DNA of 64,000 nucleotides from Halomarinibacterium sp034670265. Lineage in GTDB: Bacteria; Bacteroidota; Bacteroidia; Flavobacteriales; Flavobacteriaceae. The notes beneath the pieces are model-generated. The model saw only the letters and a program-made list of their open reading frames with translations, was not told the DNA's origin and made no database searches. This document shows positions 34,963 to 44,205 of the stretch, in pieces (position 1 is the first letter of the stretch; each line of letters begins with the position of its first letter). A program made the translations under genes and the position numbers. The stretch covers positions 434,001 to 498,000 of the forward strand of contig JAXMNU010000002.1 of assembly GCA_034670265.1 (NCBI GenBank). Direction: 5' to 3'.

Positions 34963-37900
34963 TTACTGCTGTTGATATTCTTGTGGAGTACAGTGATATA
35001 CTTCTTTAAAACACTTAATAAAGTAAGAAGGTGTGTTAAACCCAACTTCATAAGCTATTTCCGAAACAGTAGCATCAGACTCTTTTAAAAGTGGGAGTGA
35101 AAGTTTTAAACGTTGAGAACGAATAAATTCTGAAGCAGACATATTAAAAATTGCTTTTAGTTTGCGATGTAATTGTGTTCTACTTAGATACATAGCCGCT
35201 GCAAATTGTTCACTCGTAAAGTCTGGTTTTGTGAGTTCTCTTTCTAATGTTTTTTTAAGCCTGTTTAAGAAATTTGCTTCGGTGGAAGTTACTGCTAACT
35301 CAGGTTGAATAGTAAAGTCCTGACTATATCTTTTCTTTAATAACCTTCTATTTTCGATAAGCTTTTCTACCCTTAGTTTCAGATTTTCACTATTAAAGGG
35401 TTTGGTAACATAGGCGTCGGCTCCTGTTTTAAGCCCAGCCATTTCATTTTCTTCACCAACTTTGGCTGTTAAAAGAATAATGGGTATGTGGCTAGTAAGT
35501 TCGTTGTGTTTTAATTTGTTACATAAAAAGATTCCATCTTCTTCGGGCATCATAACATCGCTTATGATAAGCTCTGGAATTTGTTTTAACGCTTTCTCAA
35601 CTCCTATGCGTCCATTAGCTGCTTCAATAATTTCATAGGTATCGCTAAAAATTGAAACAACAAATTTTCGAATGTCTGTATCGTCTTCAACAATTAAAAT
35701 TGTTGCTTTTTCAAGTGATGCAGCTTCGTCTTTTTTTGCTTCCAAAATAAATACATCATCACTGTATTCAATTAATTCTGAACCCGTAAAGGCACTTTTT
35801 GTAATGGGTAAGGTAACAGTAAACTGTATTCTATCTTTTGCAATTGTGTTGGCTATAATACTTCCTTTAGACAAGGTTATCAATTCCTTTACCAAGGCTA
35901 ACCCTACACCTACGCCTTCGGCATTCGTATCATCTTGATAAAACCGATGAAACAACTTGCTTAAATCGTCTATGTTTACCTTTTGATAAGTATTAATTAG
36001 TGATAGCAGTAAAAAGTCATCTTTTTTATTAATATCAAAGATGACTTCGGTGTTTTCTGGTGCATATTTTATAGCATTTGATAGTAAATTGGAAACTACT
36101 TTTTCAATAATATCCTTATCATACCATACATTGGTTAATTCTTCTGAGAGTATAGTGGTGCGTAAAGTAATTTTTTTATACGCCGCTTTGTATTTAAATG
36201 CTTCAACTAGTTGCTTAAGGAGTATTTCTAAGTTACCTTTTCTTACTTTTAATGTTAGTTGTCCAGAATCTATTAAAGACAAGTCCATCATTTGGTTAAC
36301 AAGTTTGAGTAACCTATCGGCATTTTGTTTAACCAAATTCAATTCTTTTCTATCTTCTTCAGCAAGCGCTTCTTTTGCTAATTGGTGATCAATGGGACCC
36401 GAAATAAGAGTAAGGGGTGTTCTAAATTCATGCGAAATGTTAGTATAAAGCGTTGTCTTAAATTCATTTAACTTTTTTAATCGCTCGGTTTCTGCATGTT
36501 CTAGTTGCAATTTGGTTTTTACATCCCATCTAAACTTTAAGTACCAATAAATACCGTATAGTAGTAGTACTACCAATAGTAAATAAGTAACCTTCATTAC
36601 ATTGGTAAGGTACCAAGGCTTAAGAATAGTGAATGAATATTCTACTGGGACTTTATTCCACTCTCCATCATAATTACTTGAAAGTACTCTAAAAGTATAA
36701 TCATTAGGTGGTAAATTAGTATAATGTGCCTCATTTGAATATTCTGGAAAGGACCAATCTGCATCATGATTTACTAATTGGTAACGATACAAATTTAACT
36801 CTGGCTGTGAAAAATGAAGTCCAGCAAAAGTAAAGGTTAGCGTATTTTGGTCATGAGCAAAAACAGCGTTGGGGATCATGGGTTGTTCTTGCCCAAACAT
36901 TTCAACTTTTGAAATAACTGTCTTTGGTTTAGCAGAATTAAGACTAAGTTCGTTTGGGTTAAACCAATTAACACCATTCAATCCTCCAAAGTATAGTTTG
37001 TCATTCTCCCCTTTGTAATAGGCTCCCGTATTAAACTCTAGTGCTTGTAATCCACTGCTCGTGGTATAATTTTCAACATATCGCTTATTGGAATCTTCAA
37101 AATTAAATTTTGTAATTCCCTTATTAGAGCTTAACCATAAATTTCCATGGGTGTCGGGTAAAATACCATAAATAACATTATTGGCAAGCCACTGTTCAAT
37201 GGTATAAACCTTTACTGTCTTACTTTTAATATTGTACTCCTTTAAACCACTTCCGTTAGTACCAACCCAAAGGTTTTCAGTTTCATAAAACAAAGATTTA
37301 ATCTTGTCTTGAATTTCATTAATCCTTTCAATCTTTTCTGTGGAAGCATCCCATAAAAAAAGCCCATGGTCTTCACTTCCTATCCATAGCTCATTATTTC
37401 TTCCTTCCTCTACTGTTCTAATATTGTTTGAAGGTAAAGCACTATTTTCTGTATTTATTTCTTTTAAAACCCCTCTATTTCTATCAAATAATATTAAACC
37501 ACGGTCTCTGGTACATAACCAAATATTCGATTTACTATCTTTATAAATCTTCCAAATGGTCATTTTAGACGTTTCAGGAAATGATACAACCCTTCCTTTA
37601 GAGTCCATAATCTGAAGACCTTCCCCTTGATGACCTATCCAAAGTTCATTGTTATAATGCAACAAACTCATAATCCTATCACTTAATAATTCCGAATTTT
37701 GAGTTGTGTAGGTTTTATACTTTTCTTGATCCAAATTAACAGCCGACAAACCTTTCCCAGATGTCCCAATCCACATGGTGTTGTCATCATCCACTGTAAT
37801 GGCTCTTGCAAGATCTACAAATACATTATTAGGCGTTTGATCATTGGTAATAACCTCAAACTTAAACAAATGTTCATCATAATAACTTAATCCTCCACCA

Positions 37901-38874
37901 TCGGTTCCCAACCAAATGGTTCCCGTATAATCCATATATAAGCATAAAACATCATTATAATTAATTCCAAAAGCATTTTTACTATTCACTTCAAAATGCT
38001 TTACTTTTTCATTGGTAAAATCATATACATACACCCCATCACCATAGGTAGCAATCCAGAGGTTATGATGATTATCAACCAATAAATCTTGAATATTAAG
38101 CGTTGGAGGAAGTTGAGGGTGTTTAACTGTATATAACACATTGGAATCGGGAAGCTTATAAAATAGCCCTGCACCAAAAGACCCTATCCATAAAGTATTG
38201 TCTTTTGAAATAGCCAAAGAACTAAAATTTGCAGCATCCGCTTCTGCTTCTATTTTTGAAATACCACTATTTTTTATTTGAAACACTCCTCCTGATGCTG
38301 CCACATAAAGTGCTGAATCGTGTTCTAAAAATTCAAAAATATTCTGTTCTTTAAATTCTTCTTTAAATATTTGGGTAGTATCCTTTTTTTGATTGTTTAT
38401 AGTATAAAGCCCTGCACCATAGGTGCCAATAAAATAATCTTTTTTGTTATTCTGAAAAATAACACTAAGGTTTTGGATGCCCTTTATGGTTTTAAAAGTT
38501 TGATTTGTAGCATCAAATTTTTCTAGATAACCAGAGTTTTCTATAATCCATAACGTTCCTTCCCTATCTACATAAATCTTTCCCAACTTGCTAAAAGTAG
38601 GACGAGTAACATCTTCAAATTGTTTATTGTAAAATGTAAATGTTCTTCCGTCATATTTATTAAGGCCATCTTGTGTAGCAAACCATAGATACCCAATGGA
38701 ATCTTGAGAAATGCTCACCACGCTATTTTGCGACAAACCCTGTTCCACCGTCAAGGCTTTAAAAGATATTTGCTTTGTTTGAGGCGTTACATTTCGCTCT
38801 AAGGACTTATTGTTTTGTGCCCAAAACACAAAAGGAAAAAGTAGAAAAAAGCCAATAAAACGTAAGCTCTTCAT
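34963..38874 (-). CDS. Hybrid two-component system (HTCS) sensor kinase/response regulator, second copy
   Basis: 1303 residues, co-linear with the HTCS at 21562-25485 but clearly diverged. N-terminal signal, Reg_prop propeller blades (IWLGTDGGGLSYYDE, NNELWIGSEDHGLFLWD), Y_Y_Y domain (about 675-755), one membrane helix (about 758-780). Kinase His815 in SHEFRTPLTLISGP, N-box SNLLSNAIKYAPE, G-box GVGVGLALVKEL. Receiver IVEDDTDIR with phospho-Asp1106 in ISDVMMP. AraC-type HTH at the C-terminus (VSEIAYEVGFNTPSYFIKCF). I infer that it activates the downstream micro-ORF and fibre gene in response to an unknown external signal. Confidence 0.95.
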   Translation of the reverse strand: MKSLRFIGFFLLFPFVFWAQNNKSLERNVTPQTKQISFKALTVEQGLSQNSVVSISQDSIGYLWFATQDGLNKYDGRTFTFYNKQFEDVTRPTFSKLGKIYVDREGTLWIIENSGYLEKFDATNQTFKTIKGIQNLSVIFQNNKKDYFIGTYGAGLYTINNQKKDTTQIFKEEFKEQNIFEFLEHDSALYVAASGGVFQIKNSGISKIEAEADAANFSSLAISKDNTLWIGSFGAGLFYKLPDSNVLYTVKHPQLPPTLNIQDLLVDNHHNLWIATYGDGVYVYDFTNEKVKHFEVNSKNAFGINYNDVLCLYMDYTGTIWLGTDGGGLSYYDEHLFKFEVITNDQTPNNVFVDLARAITVDDDNTMWIGTSGKGLSAVNLDQEKYKTYTTQNSELLSDRIMSLLHYNNELWIGHQGEGLQIMDSKGRVVSFPETSKMTIWKIYKDSKSNIWLCTRDRGLILFDRNRGVLKEINTENSALPSNNIRTVEEGRNNELWIGSEDHGLFLWDASTEKIERINEIQDKIKSLFYETENLWVGTNGSGLKEYNIKSKTVKVYTIEQWLANNVIYGILPDTHGNLWLSSNKGITKFNFEDSNKRYVENYTTSSGLQALEFNTGAYYKGENDKLYFGGLNGVNWFNPNELSLNSAKPKTVISKVEMFGQEQPMIPNAVFAHDQNTLTFTFAGLHFSQPELNLYRYQLVNHDADWSFPEYSNEAHYTNLPPNDYTFRVLSSNYDGEWNKVPVEYSFTILKPWYLTNVMKVTYLLLVVLLLYGIYWYLKFRWDVKTKLQLEHAETERLKKLNEFKTTLYTNISHEFRTPLTLISGPIDHQLAKEALAEEDRKELNLVKQNADRLLKLVNQMMDLSLIDSGQLTLKVRKGNLEILLKQLVEAFKYKAAYKKITLRTTILSEELTNVWYDKDIIEKVVSNLLSNAIKYAPENTEVIFDINKKDDFLLLSLINTYQKVNIDDLSKLFHRFYQDDTNAEGVGVGLALVKELITLSKGSIIANTIAKDRIQFTVTLPITKSAFTGSELIEYSDDVFILEAKKDEAASLEKATILIVEDDTDIRKFVVSIFSDTYEIIEAANGRIGVEKALKQIPELIISDVMMPEEDGIFLCNKLKHNELTSHIPIILLTAKVGEENEMAGLKTGADAYVTKPFNSENLKLRVEKLIENRRLLKKRYSQDFTIQPELAVTSTEANFLNRLKKTLERELTKPDFTSEQFAAAMYLSRTQLHRKLKAIFNMSASEFIRSQRLKLSLPLLKESDATVSEIAYEVGFNTPSYFIKCFKEVYHCTPQEYQQQ

Positions 38875-38946
38875 GGAGTTTCAAGTCTATTTCTAAAGAT
38901 ACTAAAGAAATAACGAAAAATGAATGGCTAAACTAAAGTTCTAACG

Positions 38947-40158
38947 TTATTGGGTTTTAACTTTCCCAACAACAATTGCCAAAGTAGAAGCCATTTTCTG
39001 GGCTCTAGAATGCACCTCAGCTTCACTCCACCCAATTTTTACCAACGAAGAAATCGTGCGTCCCATCCAGTGGTCGCTTTTTGAAAAATCGGTGTTGTTT
39101 AAATCCTGTAGCTGATTTTGAATCTCCTGCGGAAGACTTCCAAGACTCTTTAAATTGCGTAAATGCTCCCAACCGTGGATGTAATGCCAGTTATTTTTAA
39201 ACCAATAAAAACAAGCATCCACACCTGCTTCACCTAGAGCTTTATGGGCCTTTTCGGTCAATTCTTGGGTGGGTAAAAAGAAGTTAAGGAATGAGTAATT
39301 CTCCTCGCCACCTTCGGGAACCGTTCTAAAAGTAACCCCTTCCACTTGTGAAAGTGCATTTCTAAGAATGGTATAATTCTTTTTCTGAATGGCTAAAAAA
39401 TCATCCAGCTTTTCTAACTGTCCCAAACCAACGGCTGCGTGTAATTCTGAAATTCTATAATTATATCCCAAGGTAGGATGTGTTTCGGCACCACGGTCAT
39501 TCCCCACGTGGTCGTGTCCGTGATCCTGATATTGGTCCGCATTGATAGCAAACTGTTTGTTATTGGTAATGATGCCACCACCTTCACCGCAGGTAATGGT
39601 TTTTACAAAATCGAAAGAAAAACATCCCAAATCCCCATAGCTTCCTAGAGGTTTTCCGTCATAGGTTCCGCCTAAGGCCTGACACGCATCTTCCAATAAA
39701 ATTAAGTTATGTGTATCGCAAATCGCTTTCAGCTCCTTTAATCGTGCCATAGAACCGCACATATGGACGGGCATCACACATTTGGTTTTGGGAGTAATAG
39801 CAGTTTCCACTGCTTTTGGGTCAAGCGTTAATGTATCGTCGATATCTACTAACACGGGAACTGCGCCCAATGCCATAATAGATTCAAAACTAGCCACAAA
39901 AGTAAACGTGGGCATAATGACCTCATCCCCGGCACCTATCCCAGCCGAAGCCAAGGCCACAGTCAATGCGGCAGTACCACTCGATACCAATTGACAATAT
40001 TCGGCACCCATCCGTTTTGCAAAAGTTGCTTCAAATTCTTTGGCTTTCCAATGGTTGTTTCGCATGCCGTCAAAGCCATAGCGCATAAGCACCCCACTTT
40101 CCATGACATCGTTTATGTGTTTGCGTTCTTCTTCTCCAATTTTTTCGAATCCAGGCAT
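38947..40158 (-). CDS. DegT/DnrJ/EryC1/StrS aminotransferase, KdnA-like
   Basis: 403 residues, full length for PLP-dependent sugar aminotransferases. The PLP lysine is in SFDFVKTITCGEGG; other family motifs are SSGTAALTVALAS, DEVIMPTFTFVAS and LLEDACQALGG. The start MPGFEKIGEEE, the segment MPVHMCGSM, DQYQDHGHDHVG and CFYWFKNNWHY are what I recall from KdnA, which makes 8-amino-3,8-dideoxy-Kdo for lipid A cores. That finer assignment is from memory. No kdnB-like partner is in the window. Its leader carries a 7-bp tandem repeat, and it is divergent from the glycerate genes. Confidence 0.88.
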   Translation of the reverse strand: MPGFEKIGEEERKHINDVMESGVLMRYGFDGMRNNHWKAKEFEATFAKRMGAEYCQLVSSGTAALTVALASAGIGAGDEVIMPTFTFVASFESIMALGAVPVLVDIDDTLTLDPKAVETAITPKTKCVMPVHMCGSMARLKELKAICDTHNLILLEDACQALGGTYDGKPLGSYGDLGCFSFDFVKTITCGEGGGIITNNKQFAINADQYQDHGHDHVGNDRGAETHPTLGYNYRISELHAAVGLGQLEKLDDFLAIQKKNYTILRNALSQVEGVTFRTVPEGGEENYSFLNFFLPTQELTEKAHKALGEAGVDACFYWFKNNWHYIHGWEHLRNLKSLGSLPQEIQNQLQDLNNTDFSKSDHWMGRTISSLVKIGWSEAEVHSRAQKMASTLAIVVGKVKTQ

Positions 40159-40170
40159 TTTTTGGGTTTT

Positions 40171-40202
40171 AGGTTCTAGGTCTTAGGTCTTAGGTCTTAG
40201 GT
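40171..40202 (-). repeat. 7-bp tandem repeat in the leader of the aminotransferase gene
   Basis: Plus-strand AGGTTCT, then AGGTCTT three times, then AGGT. The array lies 13-44 nt upstream of the ATG, inside the transcribed leader predicted from the promoter at 40257-40287, and includes the ribosome-landing region. Confidence 0.75.
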
Positions 40203-40256
40203 AAAATTAAATCTATTTTTCTTTCACCCTTAACCTATCACCTCATAGACGAAACG

Positions 40257-40287
40257 CAAAGGTAAGGGTTGCGTTAGGAGTGTGCAA
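40257..40287 (-). promoter_or_regulatory. Complete Bacteroidota-type promoter of the aminotransferase gene
   Basis: Minus-strand TTG (40285-40287), 20-nt spacer, then TACCTTTG (40257-40264), a full -33/-7 pair. The start of transcription would be near 40250, giving a leader of about 90 nt. The remaining 40288-40392 is AT-rich and probably holds the divergent promoter of the GntP gene, with a direct repeat TTCAGAAAAAAA. Confidence 0.65.
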
Positions 40288-40392
40288 TAAGAGCCTCTAG
40301 ATAAAAAATGAATTTTCAGAAAAAAACGTAACTTTCTAATCTCTGAAAAAGTTCAGAAAAAAATTGACTACCTAAAAAGAACCAAACTATCC

Positions 40393-41718
40393 ATGAATAT
40401 ATTCTTCATCATTTTAGTCGTACTCGTATTTATTGTCGTTGCCATTTCAAAATTCAAAATTCATCCGTTTATCACGCTCATTCTTGCAGCAATCATAACA
40501 GGCTTTTTTATGGGATTAGATGGAAACTTAATCCTTGACAAAATAAGTGAAGGCTTTGGTAGTACGCTAGCGAGTATTGGAATTATCATAGGCTTTGGAG
40601 CCATTATTGGCACATTTTTAGAAAAATCGGGCGGTACAGCTACCATCGCAAAGTATATTTTAAAACTCATTGGCGATAAAAAATCTCCTTTAGCGATGAA
40701 CTTAACAGGAATTTTAGTTTCCATTCCTGTCTATTGTGATTCTGGGTTTATCATTCTTTCCTCTTTAAATAAAGCGCTAAGCAAGAAAACGGGAATATCC
40801 ATGGTTGTGTTTGTCATTGCACTTTCTACAGGACTCTATGTTTCCCACGTATTTATTCCACCTACGCCAGGTCCTTTGGCAGCAGCAGCAGCCTTAGAAG
40901 CCGATTTAGGCCTTGTGATTTTTATGGGAATACTTATTGCCATTCCTACGGCTTTTGTAGGATATCTTTGGGCAATAAAATCTGGGAAAAAACTAACGGT
41001 TACTGAACCTGAAGAGATCGTTGAGAAAGAAGAAATTCCCGAAAGTAAGTCTTCGGTTTTGGCAGTGTTGTTACCCATTCTGATTCCCATTGTATTAATT
41101 GCGCTACGCTCCATTGCCCAATATCCCACGCATCCATTTGGAGAAGGAACACTTGCCAACATCTTTTCATTTATTGGGCATCCCCTACCCGCCTTGTTTA
41201 TCGGGATTTTGTTTGCTGTAAAATTAGTAACTAAAGACACACCAGTTAAAGAACGTCTCACATGGGTTTCGAGTTCGTTAAAGGAAGCAGGAGTCATTAT
41301 CCTAATCACCGGTGCAGGCGGTGCTTTTGGTAGTGTGCTTCGGGCAGGAAATTTAGGCGAAATCATCGAAGCCAATTTTACAGGAATTGAAGTAGGCATC
41401 TTTTTGCCATTTATCCTCGCGGCTATCCTTAAAACCGCACAAGGTTCTTCTACGGTTTCCATTATTACCACTGCCACTATTATTGCTCCAATGATGGGCA
41501 CATTGGGTTTAGATACCGAATTATCTAGAGCCCTTGCCGTGTTGGCAATTGGTGCTGGAGCGATGACCGTTTCACATATTAACGATAGCTATTTTTGGGT
41601 GGTTTCTCAATTTTCAGGTATGACAACCAAAACCACTTTAAAAAGTCATACTCTCGCAACGCTCTTTCAAGGTATTACCGCCATTGTGCTGCTTTCACTA
41701 ATTCAAATTTTTATATAA
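40393..41718 (+). CDS. GntP-family permease, probably for D-glycerate or gluconate
   Basis: 441 residues with about 12 membrane helices. Family motifs: FHPFITLILAAIITGFFMG (read as KIHPFITLILAA), GAIIGTFLEKSGGTATIA, SIPVYCDSGFIILSSL, YVSHVFIPPTPGPLAAA and KTAQGSSTVSIITTA. GntP proteins are proton symporters for gluconate and related acids in the inner membrane. A glycerate kinase gene follows after 1 nt, so glycerate is the likelier substrate here. That is inference from context. Confidence 0.9.
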   Translation: MNIFFIILVVLVFIVVAISKFKIHPFITLILAAIITGFFMGLDGNLILDKISEGFGSTLASIGIIIGFGAIIGTFLEKSGGTATIAKYILKLIGDKKSPLAMNLTGILVSIPVYCDSGFIILSSLNKALSKKTGISMVVFVIALSTGLYVSHVFIPPTPGPLAAAAALEADLGLVIFMGILIAIPTAFVGYLWAIKSGKKLTVTEPEEIVEKEEIPESKSSVLAVLLPILIPIVLIALRSIAQYPTHPFGEGTLANIFSFIGHPLPALFIGILFAVKLVTKDTPVKERLTWVSSSLKEAGVIILITGAGGAFGSVLRAGNLGEIIEANFTGIEVGIFLPFILAAILKTAQGSSTVSIITTATIIAPMMGTLGLDTELSRALAVLAIGAGAMTVSHINDSYFWVVSQFSGMTTKTTLKSHTLATLFQGITAIVLLSLIQIFI

Positions 41719-41719
41719 A

Positions 41720-42847
41720 ATGAACATCGTCATAGCACCCGATTCCTTTAAAGAAAGTCTCTCTGCCAAAGCCGTAGCCGAAAACATTGCCATAGGTATC
41801 AAAAAAGTATTTCCCGATGCCAACATCCTCCAAATCCCAATTTCCGATGGTGGTGAAGGCTTATTGGAAGCCTTGGTACCGCCTTCAAACGGAACATTCA
41901 TTTCGGTGCAGGTAAAAGACCCTTTATTGCGAACCCTCAATGCACAATACGGCATTTTAGGCGATAGCACTACCGCCGTGGTGGAAATGGCTACTGCCTC
42001 AGGATTGGAGCTCCTTAAAGAAGCCGAAAAAAACCCTATGACTACCTCCTCCTATGGAACAGGACAACTTATAAAAGATGCCTTGGACAAAGGCTGCACA
42101 AAAATTATCATTGGCATTGGTGGAAGCGCCACCAACGATGGCGGTATGGGAATGGTGAAAGCCCTCGGCGGAAAGTTCCTCGACAAAGAAGGAAACCCAA
42201 TAGCCGAAGGTGGCGGATCACTACACAATTTACACTCCATCGACCTCTCGGGATTTGACAACAGAATCCAACACTGCGAAATTTTAGCCGCTTGTGATGT
42301 TTCCAATCCCTTGGTGGGCCCACACGGAGCATCCTTTGTTTTTGGCGGACAAAAAGGTGGAAATCCTTCACAATTGGAACAACTAGACCACAACTTAACG
42401 CACTATGCCACGTTGATTAAAAACGAGTTGGGAATTGAAGTAGCGAACGTAAAAGGTGCTGGTGCCGCTGGTGGCATGGGCGCTGCACTCCTTGCTTTTT
42501 TGGGAGCGAAATTAGAACGAGGCATTGACCTTATTTTAGAAACTCTCCAACTAGAAACCCATATTAAAAAAGCCAATTGGGTGATTACGGGCGAAGGCAA
42601 AATAGACCACCAAACCCTCTACGGAAAAACCATCTCGGGCGTGGCAAGCTTGGCAAAAAAACACAACGTCCCAGTCATTGCCGTAGCAGGAAAACTAGGC
42701 GAGGGTATTGAAGAACTCTACCCCATAGGCGTTACAGCCATGTTCTCCATTGTTAACCAACCCATGACGCTACAAGAAGCCATGGCCAAAACCAAAGTCT
42801 TGATACAAGACTGTATGGAGAATGTTTTTAGAACAATTAAAGGATAA
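41720..42847 (+). CDS. Glycerate 2-kinase (GarK/GlxK family)
   Basis: 375 residues, the usual family length. Signature motifs: IVIAPDSFKESLSAKAVAE at the N-terminus, PISDGGEGLLEAL, IIIGIGGSATNDGGMGMVKA, ACDVSNPLVGPHGA, KGAGAAGGMGAAL and WVITGEGKIDHQTLYGK. It phosphorylates D-glycerate with ATP, feeding glycolysis. It is transcribed with the GntP permease. The 3' part of this gene is visibly more C-rich than its neighbours. Confidence 0.95.
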   Translation: MNIVIAPDSFKESLSAKAVAENIAIGIKKVFPDANILQIPISDGGEGLLEALVPPSNGTFISVQVKDPLLRTLNAQYGILGDSTTAVVEMATASGLELLKEAEKNPMTTSSYGTGQLIKDALDKGCTKIIIGIGGSATNDGGMGMVKALGGKFLDKEGNPIAEGGGSLHNLHSIDLSGFDNRIQHCEILAACDVSNPLVGPHGASFVFGGQKGGNPSQLEQLDHNLTHYATLIKNELGIEVANVKGAGAAGGMGAALLAFLGAKLERGIDLILETLQLETHIKKANWVITGEGKIDHQTLYGKTISGVASLAKKHNVPVIAVAGKLGEGIEELYPIGVTAMFSIVNQPMTLQEAMAKTKVLIQDCMENVFRTIKG

Positions 42848-42977
42848 AGGTTTATAATTAAGAGTTTTTACGTAGAAAATTTAAGAGGATTATTGTATAT
42901 ATTTGAAATACGTTATCTGGATAATCATGATAAAACTCAGGATATAACGAGTTCTACGCAATTTTAAACTGAAAACT
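42848..42977 (+). other. Possible cassette boundary upstream of 42978
   Basis: The stretch contains TACGTAGAA near 42871 and the complementary GTTCTACGC near 42951. Its right end, GTTCTACGCAATTTTAAACT, aligns with GTTGTGCACAATTTTGAACT at the end of the element before 44206. It may therefore be a third member of the attC-like boundaries of this patch. Confidence 0.35.
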
Positions 42978-43454
42978 ATGAAATCAATTTTACTAATATT
43001 ATTAACTTTTTGCTCTAATTTAGTTTTTGGTCAATGTAACTGTGAAACAAACATAATTTCGGGAATTAAGACAAAACAATGCATTCCTTCATTAGTTGCT
43101 TACGATAACACATATCAAGTTGGTGCTTCTATAAATTCAACAAAAGAGGATATTTTATTAATCTTGACCGTTCGTTTTAAAGGAAGTGCAAAGACGATTG
43201 GTTCCGATTTATTAATTTTTGTAAACGACGAGAAAACGCTAAGTTTAGAACTACTGGATAGCCAGAAAGATTATGTTGGTGGCAGCGAAATTTGTCACGC
43301 CAAATTTAAACTAAATGAAAGTAACATAGATTTTCTTAAAAACAGAAAACTATCTTTTCTGAGATTTCATTTTTCAAATGAGGATATCTATAGAACATTT
43401 GAAGTTAAGAGAAATGAAGATGTGCTAAAAAATCACCTAAACTGTATCATATGA
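42978..43454 (+). CDS. Small exported protein, unknown function
   Basis: 158 residues with signal peptide MKSILLILLTFCSNLVFG and mature start QCNCETNI. Four cysteines in the mature part (CNCE, KQCIPS, EICHAK, NHLNCII) could pair outside the cytoplasm. Beta-rich (DILLILTVRFKG, SDLLIFVNDEKTLSLEL). No family recognised. The stop overlaps the next start (ATGA), so the two form a translationally coupled pair. First gene of the accessory patch. Confidence 0.65.
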   Translation: MKSILLILLTFCSNLVFGQCNCETNIISGIKTKQCIPSLVAYDNTYQVGASINSTKEDILLILTVRFKGSAKTIGSDLLIFVNDEKTLSLELLDSQKDYVGGSEICHAKFKLNESNIDFLKNRKLSFLRFHFSNEDIYRTFEVKRNEDVLKNHLNCII

Positions 43455-43975
43455 AATTAAGTCAAATTATTGGCATTCTAATTTTCTTAATTTTGGCTAT
43501 CGCAATATTTGCAATTGTAAAAAATGAGAATAAAGAACTGAAAAGAGGATATAATATCTCAACTGGTAAAACGGAAACTTATGACCCTGATTATAAAGGA
43601 TTTGGTGTAACTCAAATGTCAGAGGAAAGCTTGGAATTAAGAAAAAGCAAGCAACGCAATAAAATTCTAATGATAGGAGGCGGGATTTTAGCTTTCATTG
43701 CTATAATATTTTTTGTTACTAAATCTAATGAAGACAAGAAAGACCCGATTAAGAATTTAGCAACACTAAAAGATAGAAACATTATCACTCAATCAGAATA
43801 CGAAGATAAATTGCGACAATCAAAAGAAGTTGAACAGAATAATAAAATTTTAGAAAACAAAAAGAAAGAGTATAAGAAATTACTATCTGAATTGAACAAT
43901 TTGAAAGCCAAAGGCATATTAACTGAGGAAGAATATCAACAAAAACTAAATAAAATTAAAGAAAAAACTGCTTAG
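43451..43975 (+). CDS. Two-helix membrane protein with two SHOCT-like domains
   Basis: 174 residues. Membrane helices at about 6-24 and 75-95 (MIGGGILAFIAIIFFV). The cytoplasmic tail has two short C-terminal (SHOCT) type motifs: IKNLATLKDRNIITQSEYEDK and LLSELNNLKAKGILTEEEY, joined by a Lys-rich coiled coil. SHOCT motifs often mediate oligomerisation. Overlaps the upstream gene by 4 nt. Immediately followed by a palindromic element starting 1 nt after the stop. Confidence 0.68.
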   Translation: MKLSQIIGILIFLILAIAIFAIVKNENKELKRGYNISTGKTETYDPDYKGFGVTQMSEESLELRKSKQRNKILMIGGGILAFIAIIFFVTKSNEDKKDPIKNLATLKDRNIITQSEYEDKLRQSKEVEQNNKILENKKKEYKKLLSELNNLKAKGILTEEEYQQKLNKIKEKTA

Positions 43976-44190
43976 AACAACGTATAATGCGCATAGCTGC
44001 GCAAGTTTTTAAAAAGATTGTTTTTCCTACAATTAATCGTAAATTACTTCCGATAAATCTCGATAGCGGCTCCCCTCACTGCTGAATCGCATGCGTTGCA
44101 GTGCAACGCTTCCCACAAACGCTACTGCGTTTTGTCTCTTGCCTTTCAGCCGCCAGACCGCTACGCGAGCATTATACAAAACCGTTGTGC
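43976..44190 (+). repeat. attC-like palindromic intergenic element A
   Basis: Left end AACAACGTATAATGCGC (43976-43992) pairs with right end GCGAGCATTATAC..CGTTGTGC (44165-44190), the right arm carrying six extra bases. The interior has CTGAATCGCATGCG, the hairpin GCGTTGCAGTGCAACGC (44093-44109) and TTTCAGCCGCC. The element fills the space between two unrelated genes, begins at the stop of one and ends 16 nt before the start of the next. It shares interior and end motifs with element B. The arrangement resembles integron attC sites, but the core is not the canonical GTTRRRY. Confidence 0.55.
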
Positions 44191-44205
44191 ACAATTTTGA
44201 ACTAT

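Noticed and set aside
34963..38874. HTCS genes taken as markers of polysaccharide utilisation loci
   Set aside because: No SusC, SusD or glycoside hydrolase gene is found near either HTCS in the window.
44101..44205. N-terminal extension of the TPR protein
   Set aside because: It would translate the palindromic element A, and a normal signal peptide starts at the ATG 44206.
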